Shown here in pieces: positions 26,265-35,716 of a stretch of 64,000 bases of DNA. The stretch lies in the NCBI GenBank assembly GCA_016721245.1, contig JADKIQ010000003.1, forward strand, positions 1-64,000, given 5' to 3'. The stretch comes from Sphingobacteriales bacterium. Its GTDB lineage: Bacteria; Bacteroidota; Bacteroidia; Chitinophagales; JADIYW01. Each line of letters begins with the position of its first letter. The first letter of the stretch is position 1. The notes beneath the pieces are model-generated. The model was not told the DNA's origin, ran no database searches, and saw only the letters and a program-made list of their open reading frames with translations. The translations under genes were made by a program, and so were the position numbers.

Positions 26265-26644
26265 CGGAAGAAGAAATAAATATCGAACAACTGCCAACAC
26301 AAACCAAACTGCAAAAGATGGTGGAAACGATATTGCGTGCATTCGGTATAGATGATTTTATTTCCTATGCACAGGTTATGCATAATTTCTTGTTCGTTGT
26401 CGCCATTGTACTGATTGGTGTTATCGAAATTTTTAATACACATATGGCAGTTCGTCTGAATCGCGGAATAAATAAAAAACAAGAAACGATAAAAGAATTG
26501 CGTTGGGAATATATGACCGTTAAAACAGAAATGAATCAGAAAAGCAAACAATCTGAATTACAAAAAATTCTGGAACCATACGGATTGAAATCGTTGGTGC
26601 AGCCACCGCAAAAAATTGAAGTAAAAAAAGGAACATTAGAATAA
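26261..26644 (+). CDS. ftsL: FtsL-like cell division protein
   Basis: 127 residues: cytoplasmic N-terminus of about 40 residues, a single membrane segment (FLFVVAIVLIGVIEIF) and an extracytoplasmic coiled coil with heptad spacing (NRGINKKQETIKELRWEYMT). Sequence similarity is weak, but position between rsmH and ftsI, length and topology are those of FtsL, a partner of FtsB/FtsQ that activates septal peptidoglycan synthesis. It starts within the rsmH stop (ATGA), so translation is coupled. Confidence 0.8.
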   Translation: MTEEEINIEQLPTQTKLQKMVETILRAFGIDDFISYAQVMHNFLFVVAIVLIGVIEIFNTHMAVRLNRGINKKQETIKELRWEYMTVKTEMNQKSKQSELQKILEPYGLKSLVQPPQKIEVKKGTLE

Positions 26645-26660
26645 AGAAATTTTTCAAGTA

Positions 26661-28760
26661 GTGAATATTAAGTCTAACATATTATTTCGTATCTACCTCA
26701 TCGGCGGATTGTGCTGCTTGTTTGGAGTTGCCGTGCTGGGAAAGGTATACCATATTCAGACTTACAAACAAGGCTACTGGAAGTCATTGGCAGATAGCTT
26801 AACCACTAATTATTTTGATGTAAAAGCTGAACGCGGAAATATCTATTCTGCAGATGATAAGTTACTCGCTACTTCTGTTCCTTACTTTGAGCTGCACATC
26901 GACTTTGCTTCCAAAGCAATGACAGATGAAATTTTTAAGAAAAATGTGGATTCACTGGCATTTTACATGTGGAAGAATTTTAATAAGAACACCGTTCAGG
27001 GTTATAAAGAACAACTTATTAAAGCAAGAAAACAAAAGAAGCGTTATTATCCATTGTGTGCCAATGCAGATTATTCCTTATTAAAAGAGATAAAGAAATG
27101 GCCGCTTTTCCGAGAAGGAAAATTTAAAGGTGGATTGATTGTAGAAACACATCAGGAACGCAGAAATCCTTATGGCCATCTTGCTCAGAGAACAATCGGC
27201 TTAATCCGTGATAATGCACAGGATATCGGCCTTGAAGAAGCATCTGATTCTTTGTTAAAAGGTGTGAACGGAAAAGTATTGAAACAGAAAATTGCCGGTG
27301 GCGAATGGGTGCCAATTAAAGGTGCAGGACAAATTGAACCCAAAAACGGATACGATATTATTACTACTATAGATTTAGGATTGCAGGATATTACGGAGTC
27401 TACATTAATGCAGGCAGTCACGGAATATCAGGCTGATTTTGGCTGCGCTATTCTAATGGAAGTAAAAACCGGCGCTATAAAAGCAATTGCCAATTTAGGA
27501 AAAATCAAAGATGCAACCTACAGCGAAAACTATAATTATGCAATTGGCTTAAGCAATGAACCTGGTTCTGTTTTTAAAATTGCAGGATACCTGGCATTAT
27601 TCGATGATGGCTTTATTAAGCTGACAGATTCCATAAATTCTAATCATGCAAGTGCTGTTTTTGCAGGTCAACTTCTAACAGATGATGGTCATAATTCACA
27701 ATATAGTTTTCTGACACCAGGAAAAGCATTGGCAATTTCTTCAAACGTGGCAATCGCGAAATGGATAACACAGTTCTATGGAAATAACAAACAAAAAATT
27801 CTATAATAAATTAGAGGATTTCGGATTAACGGCAGCTGCTCATATAGATTTAAAAGGTGAATCATCACCGGTAATACATAAACCAAAAGACTGGAGTGCA
27901 CTTTCTTTACCATGGATTGCACATGGTTATGAAGTCAAATTTACACCATTGCAAATACTTACTTTTTATAATGCTATCGCTAATAACGGAACAAGAATGA
28001 AACCATATTTGGTGCAGCAAGTATTAGATAATGGCAATGTTATTCGAGAATATAAACCAACATCTACAAAACAAAAAATATGCAAACCGGAAGCTGCTGC
28101 GATGGCAAAAGAAATACTGTTGCGTGTGGTAGAAGATAAAAACGGTACAGGAAGAGGAATTAGTACACCACATTATCGTATTGCAGGAAAAACAGGTACT
28201 GCAAAAATGAGCTTTGGAAAAACTGGTTACACAGATAAAAATTTGTCATCATTCGTTGGCTTTTTTCCTGCTGATGATCCACTGTATTCCTGCATCGTTG
28301 TTATTGGTGGACCGCAAGGTTTGTTTACAACCGGTGGCGCTGTTTCTGCACCTGTTTTCAGAACAATGGCGGATAAAATTATCACTTCAAATATTCAGTC
28401 AAATAAAGCGATTAATAAAGATTCAACCATTTTGAATAAACCGCTGCCAATGTTAATCGGCACTAAAGAAGAAGTGAGTGAATTCAACAAACGCTTCAAT
28501 ATAAAATTTGATTTTAAAGAAGACTGGGAATATGCATTTGTAAAAAGTGACAGTTCCAGAAAAATAGGAGTTGGAAAATTAGATATGGATCAGAATACAG
28601 TACCTAGTGTAAAAGGTATGCTGTTGGATGATGCCATTTTTTATTGGAAAATAAAGGATTGAAAGTTTCCTTTTTCGGAAAAGGTAAAGTGGCAGGGCAA
28701 TCTATTCCTGCCGGAAGACAAATCGTAAAAGGAAGTTTAATACAACTGGTTTTAAATTAA
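26661..28760 (+). CDS. ftsI: Division penicillin-binding protein PBP3 (frameshifted)
   Basis: Septal transpeptidase that crosslinks peptidoglycan with FtsW. GTG start at 26661 (no ATG fits), membrane anchor in residues 5-28, then the dimerisation domain (VKAERGNIYSADDKLLATSV), the transpeptidase with active-site SVFK at residues 303-306, SSN in ALAISSNVAIAK, KTGT in IAGKTGTAKMSF, and a C-terminal PASTA module (TVPSVKGMLLDDA) ending GSLIQLVLN. An extra A near 27797 and a missing T near 28640 break the frame; both are homopolymer changes in an essential gene, hence probably sequence errors. It overlaps murE by one base (TAATG). Confidence 0.95.
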
Positions 28761-30226
28761 TGAAAGAGCTGAAACACATATTAGAACAGGTGAATCCAAT
28801 TAAAATCATTGGCGATACAGCTATTGCTGTCAATGAGCTAAAACTGGATTCCCGTAAAGTAGAAAAAGGAGATGTGTTCTTTGCTGTAAAAGGTACAACG
28901 GCAGACGGTCATTTTTTCATTCCAAAAGTAACGGAGCAAGGAGCAAGTGTAATTGTATGTGAGGAAATTCCAAGCGAACTGAATGCGGCTGTTGTTTATG
29001 TACAAGTGAAAGATGCACGTAAAACATCGGCGATCATGGCCTGTAATTTTTACGACCATCCGTCAAAAAAAATACAATTAGTGGGCGTAACCGGTACAAA
29101 TGGTAAAACTTCCGTTGCGACTTTATTACATCAGATTTATGTGCAAAAAAATCATAAATCAGGATTGTTGTCTACGATTGTAAATAAGATTAATAACGAA
29201 GAAATTCCTTCCACACATACTACCCCTGATCCTATTGCCATTAATGCTTTGCTGCAAAAAATGGTGGATGAGAATTGTGAATATGCATTTATGGAAGTGA
29301 GTTCACATGCTGCCGATCAGGACAGAATCTTCGGGTTGGAATTTACAGGAGCGATTTTTACCAATATCACACACGACCATTTAGATTATCATAAAACATT
29401 TCAGGAATATATTTATGCAAAGAAGAAATTCTTTGACCAGTTGCCTGCAACTGCATTCGCTTTAACAAATATTGATGATAAGCGCGGCGAGGTAATGCTG
29501 CAGAATACAAGCGCAAAAAAATATACCTACGCAGTAAAAAGTTTAGCCGATTTCCGTTTTAAAATTTTAGAAAATGCATTCTCTGGTTTGATAGTGGAAT
29601 CCGAAGGAGTAGATGTGCATTTGCAAATGACCGGCCGTTTTAATGCGTACAATCTCCTGGCAATTTACGCAACCTGTGTATTACTTGGAATGGATAAAGA
29701 AGAAGCATTAAGTGCTATTTCAACACTGAGAGGTGCAGAAGGAAGATTTGATTGTATCATGTCGTTTCAGCAAAAGATAATCGGAATTATCGATTACGCA
29801 CACACGCCGGATGCATTGAAAAATGTACTGGATACTATAAACGAAATCCGTACACACAACGAACAGGTAATAACGGTAGTTGGCTGCGGCGGAAACAGAG
29901 ATAAAACGAAACGTCCGGATATGGCACATATTGCGAGTGAGTTGTCGAATAAAGTAATCCTTACTTCTGACAATCCGCGCAATGAAGTACCGGAAGATAT
30001 TATAAACGATATGAAAGCAGGCGTTCCTGCTCAGAATTATAATAAAGTAATGTCGGTTACCGATAGAAGAGAAGCAATCCGCATAGCCTGCAATCTTGCC
30101 AATGCAAAAGATATTATCCTGCTGGCTGGAAAAGGACACGAAAAATATCAGGAAATAAGCAACATAAAATATCCATTCGATGACAAAGCAATATTGCTGG
30201 AAACATTTAAAGAAATGAATAAATAA
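28760..30226 (+). CDS. murE: UDP-MurNAc-tripeptide synthetase
   Basis: 488 residues; adds the third amino acid of the peptidoglycan stem peptide with ATP. P-loop TGTNGKTS at residues 111-118, the TTPDP / YAFMEVSSHA central block, and the diaminopimelate-specific DNPR at residues 404-407. DNPR indicates meso-diaminopimelate as substrate, the normal diamino acid of Bacteroidota. It is joined to ftsI and mraY by TAATG overlaps, a tight operon. Confidence 0.96.
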   Translation: MKELKHILEQVNPIKIIGDTAIAVNELKLDSRKVEKGDVFFAVKGTTADGHFFIPKVTEQGASVIVCEEIPSELNAAVVYVQVKDARKTSAIMACNFYDHPSKKIQLVGVTGTNGKTSVATLLHQIYVQKNHKSGLLSTIVNKINNEEIPSTHTTPDPIAINALLQKMVDENCEYAFMEVSSHAADQDRIFGLEFTGAIFTNITHDHLDYHKTFQEYIYAKKKFFDQLPATAFALTNIDDKRGEVMLQNTSAKKYTYAVKSLADFRFKILENAFSGLIVESEGVDVHLQMTGRFNAYNLLAIYATCVLLGMDKEEALSAISTLRGAEGRFDCIMSFQQKIIGIIDYAHTPDALKNVLDTINEIRTHNEQVITVVGCGGNRDKTKRPDMAHIASELSNKVILTSDNPRNEVPEDIINDMKAGVPAQNYNKVMSVTDRREAIRIACNLANAKDIILLAGKGHEKYQEISNIKYPFDDKAILLETFKEMNK

Positions 30227-31527
30227 TGCTGTACTACTTATTTAAATATTTGCAGGAAAATTTCGGACTATCGGGTTCGAGACTGTTTCAATACATTTCT
30301 TTCCGTGCATCCATGGCGATTATTGTATCGTTGATTATTTCCATGCTGATAGGCAGAAGAGTAATCCGCTGGTTACGCAAAATGCAGATTGGTGAATCTG
30401 TGCGCGATTTAGGTTTGCAGGGACAGGTAGAAAAGAAAGGTACACCAACGATGGGTGGTGTTATCATCATTGCGGCTATCGTAATTCCAACACTCTTGTT
30501 TGCCCGTTTGGATAATGTGTATGTCATTTTGTTATTGATATCTACGATATGGATGGGTGCCATCGGATTTTTAGATGATTATATAAAAGTATTTAAGAAA
30601 GATAAGGAAGGTTTGCGCGGCATGTTTAAGATTTTGGCGCAGGTAGTGTTAGGATTAGTGGTGGGATGTGTGTTGTATTTCCATCCTTCCGTAAAAGTGC
30701 GTGATTTCGATAATGTCTTCGAATACCAGATTGACAAAGACGGAAAAATAAACTGGGATAAACCGGAACAGGTGTTCTCTTCTGCCAACGCTATGTATGA
30801 AGGCAAAGGAATAATCGTGGGCGATAAATATTTATCGCATGAAACCAAAGCACTCAAAACGAATATTCCGTTTCTAAAAGATAATTTACTGGACTATTCA
30901 TATTTCTTAAAACCATTTACGAATGACTATCAAAAATGGGGATGGATATTTTTTATTCCGTTTGTGATATTTATTATCACAGCAGTTTCCAATGCGGCTA
31001 ATCTTACCGATGGTATTGATGGTTTGGCAGCAGGTGTTTCCGTTATTGTGTTAATCACACTCGCCATCTTTGCATATGTATCCGGTAACGTAAAAATTGC
31101 TGACTACTTAAATGTATTATACATACCTGACTCTGCAGAAGTTGTAATTGTATGTGCAGCATTAATCGGAGCTACGATTGGTTTCCTGTGGTACAATGCC
31201 TTTCCGGCTACTGTATTTATGGGCGATACGGGCAGTTTAATGCTCGGAGGTGTAATTGCAACCGTTTCCTTAATTGTCCGTAAAGAGTTATTGATTCCGA
31301 TTCTATGCGGCATCTTCTTCGTTGAAAATTTATCGGTGATGTTGCAGGTGGGTTATTTCAAATACACCAAAAGAAAATACGGACAAGGCAGACGGATTTT
31401 CAAGATGTCGCCGTTGCACCATCATTTTCAGAAAGAAGGATATCATGAAGCAAAAATTGTATTGCGCTTCTGGATTATCAGTATTCTGCTGGCCGTTATT
31501 TCATTTGTAACCTTAAAAATCAGATAA
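30226..31527 (+). CDS. mraY: Phospho-MurNAc-pentapeptide transferase
   Basis: 433-residue membrane enzyme making lipid I from UDP-MurNAc-pentapeptide and undecaprenyl phosphate. Motifs: GTPTMGGVIIIAA, the acidic FLDDYIKV, NAANLTDGIDGLA, and MSPLHHHFQK near the end. About ten membrane segments. It is longer than the ~360 aa of E. coli because of an extra periplasmic or cytoplasmic loop (VRDFDNVFEYQ to YDYSYFLK region), a known trait of Bacteroidota MraY. No murF is found next to it here. Confidence 0.96.
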   Translation: MLYYLFKYLQENFGLSGSRLFQYISFRASMAIIVSLIISMLIGRRVIRWLRKMQIGESVRDLGLQGQVEKKGTPTMGGVIIIAAIVIPTLLFARLDNVYVILLLISTIWMGAIGFLDDYIKVFKKDKEGLRGMFKILAQVVLGLVVGCVLYFHPSVKVRDFDNVFEYQIDKDGKINWDKPEQVFSSANAMYEGKGIIVGDKYLSHETKALKTNIPFLKDNLLDYSYFLKPFTNDYQKWGWIFFIPFVIFIITAVSNAANLTDGIDGLAAGVSVIVLITLAIFAYVSGNVKIADYLNVLYIPDSAEVVIVCAALIGATIGFLWYNAFPATVFMGDTGSLMLGGVIATVSLIVRKELLIPILCGIFFVENLSVMLQVGYFKYTKRKYGQGRRIFKMSPLHHHFQKEGYHEAKIVLRFWIISILLAVISFVTLKIR

Positions 31528-31532
31528 GAAGC

Positions 31533-32870
31533 GTGGTGGACAAAATTGTCATATTAGGAAGTGGTGAAAGCGGAGTAGGTGCCGCCATTCTTGCACAAAA
31601 GCAGGGAATGGACGTGTTTGTGTCTGATTTTGGCAAGATAAAACAGTCTTACAAAGATGAACTGACTGCTTTAAATATTCCATTTGAAGAAGGTCAGCAT
31701 ACCGAAGAAATTGTCTTATCCGCTACAACGGTAATAAAAAGCCCGGGTATTGCAGATAAAGTCGCTATCATCAAAAAAATCAACGAAAAAAATATCCCGC
31801 TTATCTCTGAAATAGAATTTGGATATCGTTTTTCAAAAGCTAAAGTGATTGCCATTACGGGTACCAACGGAAAAACAACGACCACTTCTTTAACGTATCA
31901 TATTCTCGAAAAAGCCGGATTAGATGTTGGTCTTGGCGGTAATATCGGTACTTCTTTTGCCCGTCAGGTAGCCAATGGCGACAGGGAGTATTTCGTACTG
32001 GAAGTAAGTAGTTTTCAGCTTGATAATTGTATTACGTTTAAACCATTTATTTCCATTCTTTGCAATATCACAGAAGATCATTTAGACAGATATGATTACA
32101 AATTTGAAAATTATATCAATTCTAAATTCAGCATTACAAAAAATCAGGATGAACAAGATTACTTTATCTATAGCCAGGATGATGAAGTTACCATGCAATA
32201 TTTAAATAAAGCAAATCCACGCGTTCAGAAAATACCTTTCTCTTATCATCAAAAAGTAAGCAACGGTGCTTACGTAGAAAATCAGGAAATTATTCTCCAA
32301 CTAAATAAAAACAACTTTACCATGCCAATCAGCGAACTATCACTGCACGGAATTCACAATTCCTACAATTCAATGGCTGCTGCCATCTCAGCAAAATTAG
32401 TAGGTGTACGCAACGACAAAATCCGCGAAAGTTTAGAAGATTTTAAAAATCTTGAACATCGCCTTGAATTTGTTGCTACCATCAGAGGTGTTGATTTTAT
32501 TAACGACTCCAAAGCAACCAATGTAAACTCTACATGGTATGCTTTAGAATCCATGACGAAACCGGTTGTGTTAATTGCAGGTGGTGTAGATAAAGGAAAC
32601 GATTACACCTTAATTAAAGACTTAGTCAACAAACGAGTGAAAGCCATCATCTGCCTTGGAAAAGACAACGAAAAATTACACGCTGCATTTGCTTCTGAAG
32701 TTGGCTATATCGTAGACACACAAAGCATGGAACAGGCGGTGCAAATGGCATACAACATTACCGATAAAGGTGATGTGGTTTTATTGTCACCTTGCTGCGC
32801 AAGTTTCGATTTATTTGAAAACTACGAAGACAGAGGAAAACAATTTAAAAGAAATGTACTGAATCTGTAA
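31533..32870 (+). CDS. murD: UDP-MurNAc-L-alanine--D-glutamate ligase
   Basis: 445 residues, adds D-Glu to UDP-MurNAc-Ala. N-terminal Rossmann ILGSGESGVGAAILAQ, Mur ligase P-loop ITGTNGKTTTTS, LEVSSFQLD, NITEDHLDRYDYKF, and C-terminal NDSKATN and LLSPCCASFD. GTG start at 31533 or 31536 (adjacent GTG codons); no ATG is available. Five bases after mraY. Confidence 0.96.
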   Translation: MVDKIVILGSGESGVGAAILAQKQGMDVFVSDFGKIKQSYKDELTALNIPFEEGQHTEEIVLSATTVIKSPGIADKVAIIKKINEKNIPLISEIEFGYRFSKAKVIAITGTNGKTTTTSLTYHILEKAGLDVGLGGNIGTSFARQVANGDREYFVLEVSSFQLDNCITFKPFISILCNITEDHLDRYDYKFENYINSKFSITKNQDEQDYFIYSQDDEVTMQYLNKANPRVQKIPFSYHQKVSNGAYVENQEIILQLNKNNFTMPISELSLHGIHNSYNSMAAAISAKLVGVRNDKIRESLEDFKNLEHRLEFVATIRGVDFINDSKATNVNSTWYALESMTKPVVLIAGGVDKGNDYTLIKDLVNKRVKAIICLGKDNEKLHAAFASEVGYIVDTQSMEQAVQMAYNITDKGDVVLLSPCCASFDLFENYEDRGKQFKRNVLNL

Positions 32871-32895
32871 TTTTTAATCGGATCAAAAAGCGATT

Positions 32896-34092
32896 ATGCT
32901 GGGTAGAATTATCAATAACATCAAAGGGGACAAATATGTATGGTACATAGTAGCCATACTGAGCGCCATATCTTTGTTATTGGTCTACAGTTCCACGCGT
33001 TCTCTCGCTTATAAAAACGAACATGGTAATACAGAATACTACTTGTTACGGCATGGATTTATACTTGGAGTAGGTTTGTTTATTACGTATGTTGTTCATC
33101 AGATAGATCATAGATATTTTTCACGTATCGCACAAATGATGCTGATACTATCGGTGCCCTTGTTGTTATATACAAAATTTTTTGGTGTTAGAATTAATGA
33201 CGCAAGCCGCTGGGTGCGTATTCCTGTCGTTGGATTAACTTTTCAATCTTCCGACTTTGCCAAGCTCGCACTGATAATGTACACATCCCGGATGTTGTCA
33301 AAAAAACAAGGTGTCATCAAAGACATTAAAGAAGTGACCATTCATATAATGGCACCTATTTTATTAATCTGCGGACTCATTATGTTTGATAACCTTTCCA
33401 GTGCCGGTATTTTGTTTATGACCTGCATCGTGGTGTTGTTTATCGGCAGGGTTAGTACAAAATTTATATTGGCAATTATCGGTTCCGGTGTACTTATGGT
33501 TTCGTTAATCGTAGCATTCTCCTGGTTTTTTCTGCCAGATCACGGCCGGGCAGACGTATGGATACAGCGTGTGGAAAGCTGGCAGAATCCCGATATAAAT
33601 TCAGACGAATTTTATCAGCAGAAGCAGGCATATATTGCTATTGCAAAAGGCGGATTGTTTCGTCTTGCTCCAGGAAAAAGTACACAATGTAATTTTTTGC
33701 CGGATGCATTTTCAGATTTTATATATTCCACGTTGATAGAAGAATATGGCATGTTAGGTGGAGCCTTTGTTCTGTTCCTCTATTTGTTTTTTATGTGGCG
33801 CCTGATTATCCTCGTTAAGAACAGCCCCCGTGCATTCGGAGCTTTAATGGCAGTCGGCTTGGGGGTGAGTATGGTTTTGCAGGCCATTATTCATATGGGC
33901 GTAAATGTGCATTTGCTGCCGAATACGGGTATAACGTTACCATTCATAAGTTGGGGTGGTACCAGTATATGGTTCAATGCATTTGCCATTGGAATTATTT
34001 TAAGTGTGAGCAGACATGTGGAAGAGAAAGTTCAATCAGCACCACCTGCTGTAAAATCTAAAAAGAAAGTAGTAGACGAAATTCACGGATAA
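32896..34092 (+). CDS. ftsW: Peptidoglycan glycosyltransferase FtsW
   Basis: 398-residue SEDS polytopic enzyme that polymerises septal lipid II with FtsI. About ten membrane segments; SEDS blocks RWVRIPVVGLTFQSSDFAKL (Asp/Lys in the family core), QKQAYIAIAKGGLF with the catalytic-region, FSDFIYSTLIEEYGMLGG and LPNTGITLPFISWGGTS near the end. It starts MLGRIINNIKGDKYVWY at 32896, 26 bases after murD. A basic C-terminal tail (KSKKKVVDEIHG) is cytoplasmic. Confidence 0.95.
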   Translation: MLGRIINNIKGDKYVWYIVAILSAISLLLVYSSTRSLAYKNEHGNTEYYLLRHGFILGVGLFITYVVHQIDHRYFSRIAQMMLILSVPLLLYTKFFGVRINDASRWVRIPVVGLTFQSSDFAKLALIMYTSRMLSKKQGVIKDIKEVTIHIMAPILLICGLIMFDNLSSAGILFMTCIVVLFIGRVSTKFILAIIGSGVLMVSLIVAFSWFFLPDHGRADVWIQRVESWQNPDINSDEFYQQKQAYIAIAKGGLFRLAPGKSTQCNFLPDAFSDFIYSTLIEEYGMLGGAFVLFLYLFFMWRLIILVKNSPRAFGALMAVGLGVSMVLQAIIHMGVNVHLLPNTGITLPFISWGGTSIWFNAFAIGIILSVSRHVEEKVQSAPPAVKSKKKVVDEIHG

Positions 34093-34096
34093 TAAG

Positions 34097-34543
34097 ATGA
34101 AAATAAAATTTAAAATACATATTGTAATTATTGCAGGCTTATTTACTTTAAATGCATGCTGCTCTAAAGAAGACTTGGCAGGTAATGATATAGGGAAATT
34201 TATATTCTTGGATAGTATTGGTAATAATATATTTTTTGGACCATCTAAAAGCCTAAATAGAGACTCTATTTTTATTAAGAATGGTAATAGCGGATATCAA
34301 AAGTTGACTATAAATGCAAATGATTTGGATTCTATAATCTTAATAAATTTTAATTATGCAGATACCAGCTATATTAAATTTTCAAACAATGATATAGATA
34401 CATTCAGTTTGACGTATGAAGTGATTACAGGAAAAACATCGGCAGGAAACTGTAAGTTATCAGTAGTGGTATTAAATGGTATTAAATACAATGGAACTGC
34501 ATTAAGTAGTGATTTTCAAAATCCAATTAAAATCTACAAATAA
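34097..34543 (+). CDS. Small lipoprotein inserted in the dcw cluster (148 aa)
   Basis: MKIKFKIHIVIIAGLFTLNACCSKEDLAG gives a signal peptide and a double-Cys lipobox (NAC or ACC). The mature part is beta-rich, Asn/Asp/Ile-rich, with NGYKKLTINANDLDSIIL-like strands, and ends DFQNPIKIYK. It is not part of any described dcw layout. It begins 4 bases after ftsW and is followed at 34545 by degenerate heptamer repeats that run into the murG start. It resembles in style the small lipoproteins at 4163-8446 and 15740-22952. It may be a recent insertion. Function unknown. Confidence 0.75.
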   Translation: MKIKFKIHIVIIAGLFTLNACCSKEDLAGNDIGKFIFLDSIGNNIFFGPSKSLNRDSIFIKNGNSGYQKLTINANDLDSIILINFNYADTSYIKFSNNDIDTFSLTYEVITGKTSAGNCKLSVVVLNGIKYNGTALSSDFQNPIKIYK

Positions 34544-34544
34544 A

Positions 34545-34579
34545 AGACTCACGACTTACCACTTATGACTCACGACTTG
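34545..34579. repeat. Heptamer repeat array at the murG start
   Basis: Consecutive 7-base units GACTCAC-GACTTAC-CACTTAT-GACTCAC-GACTTGA. The fourth unit and its left neighbour contribute the murG ATG and codons 2-5 (Thr-His-Asp-Leu). Confidence 0.65.
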
Positions 34580-35683
34580 AAGACATATAAATTTATAATT
34601 GCCGGAGGCGGCACAGGAGGCCATATCTTCCCGGCTGTCGCTATTGCTGATGCACTGAAGCAGCATGTTCCTTCTTGTGAGATTTTATTTGTTGGAGCAA
34701 GTGGAAGAATGGAAATGGAAAAAGTACCGCAAGCCGGTTATAAGATAGTAGGTCTGGAAGTGGTGGGTTTGCAAAGAAGCCTGACCATAAAAAACTTGTG
34801 GTTTCCGTTTAAATTATTGAAGAGTCTGTTTCAGGCATTTAGGGTAGTACGAAATTTTAAACCCGATGCCTGCATTGGCGTGGGCGGATATGCAAGCGGA
34901 CCGGTTCTTTTTATAGCCACTTTATTAGGTATAAAGATATTTATTCAAGAACAAAATTCTTATCCGGGCATCACTAATAAGATTCTCTCAAGATTTGCAA
35001 AGAAGATTTTTGTGGCGTATGATAATTTGAATCAGTTTTTTAAGGAAAACAAAATAGTGCTGACAGGAAATCCTGTTAGAAAAGATATTACCGCGGCCTT
35101 GCCTGAAAAAACAGAAGCTCTTGCGTTTTATAATTTAAAAGCAAATAAAAAAACAATTTTAATCATAGGGGGAAGTTTGGGCGCACGAACGATTAATGAA
35201 TCGATTGAAAAAAATATTGGATTATTCGCACAAAATGAAATTCAGTTGTTGTGGCAAACAGGAAAAGTATATTACGACGGCATCATAGACAGAACAAAAA
35301 ATAAAGATTTAACGGATGTGAAAATTCATCAGTTTATAAGAGAGATGAATATGGCGTATAGTGCGGCAGATATCATTATTTCCCGTGCAGGCGCATTGTC
35401 AATTTCCGAATTGTGCATTATAGGGAAGCCCACCATTCTGATTCCGTCACCCAACGTTTCTGAAGATCATCAGACAAAAAATGCTATGGCGCTGGTCAAC
35501 AAAAACGCGGCGGTGTTAGTGAAAGATATAGAAGCAAAAGAAAAATTAGGCAATGTTGTTCTTGAACTAATGAAAGATGAAATCAAATTAAATCAGCTTT
35601 CAGAAAACATCAAAACATTAGCCAAAACAAATGCAGCAAATGATATTGTAAATACCATTACTAGTGAAATCCAAAAATCTTAA
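34565..35683 (+). CDS. murG: MurG, lipid II-forming GlcNAc transferase
   Basis: 372-residue GT-B enzyme adding GlcNAc to lipid I at the inner membrane. G-loop 1 FIIAGGGTGGHIFPAVAIAD, G-loop in CIGVGGYASGPVLFIA, LIIGGSLGARTINE, and the donor site ISRAGALSISELCIIGKPTI with SEDHQTKNAMALV. The start ATG 34565 and the first residues MTHDL come from the heptamer repeats; TTG at 34577 (LKTYKFII) is a possible start closer to the family norm. murC follows 33 bases later. Confidence 0.95.
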   Translation: MTHDLKTYKFIIAGGGTGGHIFPAVAIADALKQHVPSCEILFVGASGRMEMEKVPQAGYKIVGLEVVGLQRSLTIKNLWFPFKLLKSLFQAFRVVRNFKPDACIGVGGYASGPVLFIATLLGIKIFIQEQNSYPGITNKILSRFAKKIFVAYDNLNQFFKENKIVLTGNPVRKDITAALPEKTEALAFYNLKANKKTILIIGGSLGARTINESIEKNIGLFAQNEIQLLWQTGKVYYDGIIDRTKNKDLTDVKIHQFIREMNMAYSAADIIISRAGALSISELCIIGKPTILIPSPNVSEDHQTKNAMALVNKNAAVLVKDIEAKEKLGNVVLELMKDEIKLNQLSENIKTLAKTNAANDIVNTITSEIQKS

Positions 35684-35716
35684 AATCTGATTAATCCAAA
35701 TTCAGACAAAGAAAAA

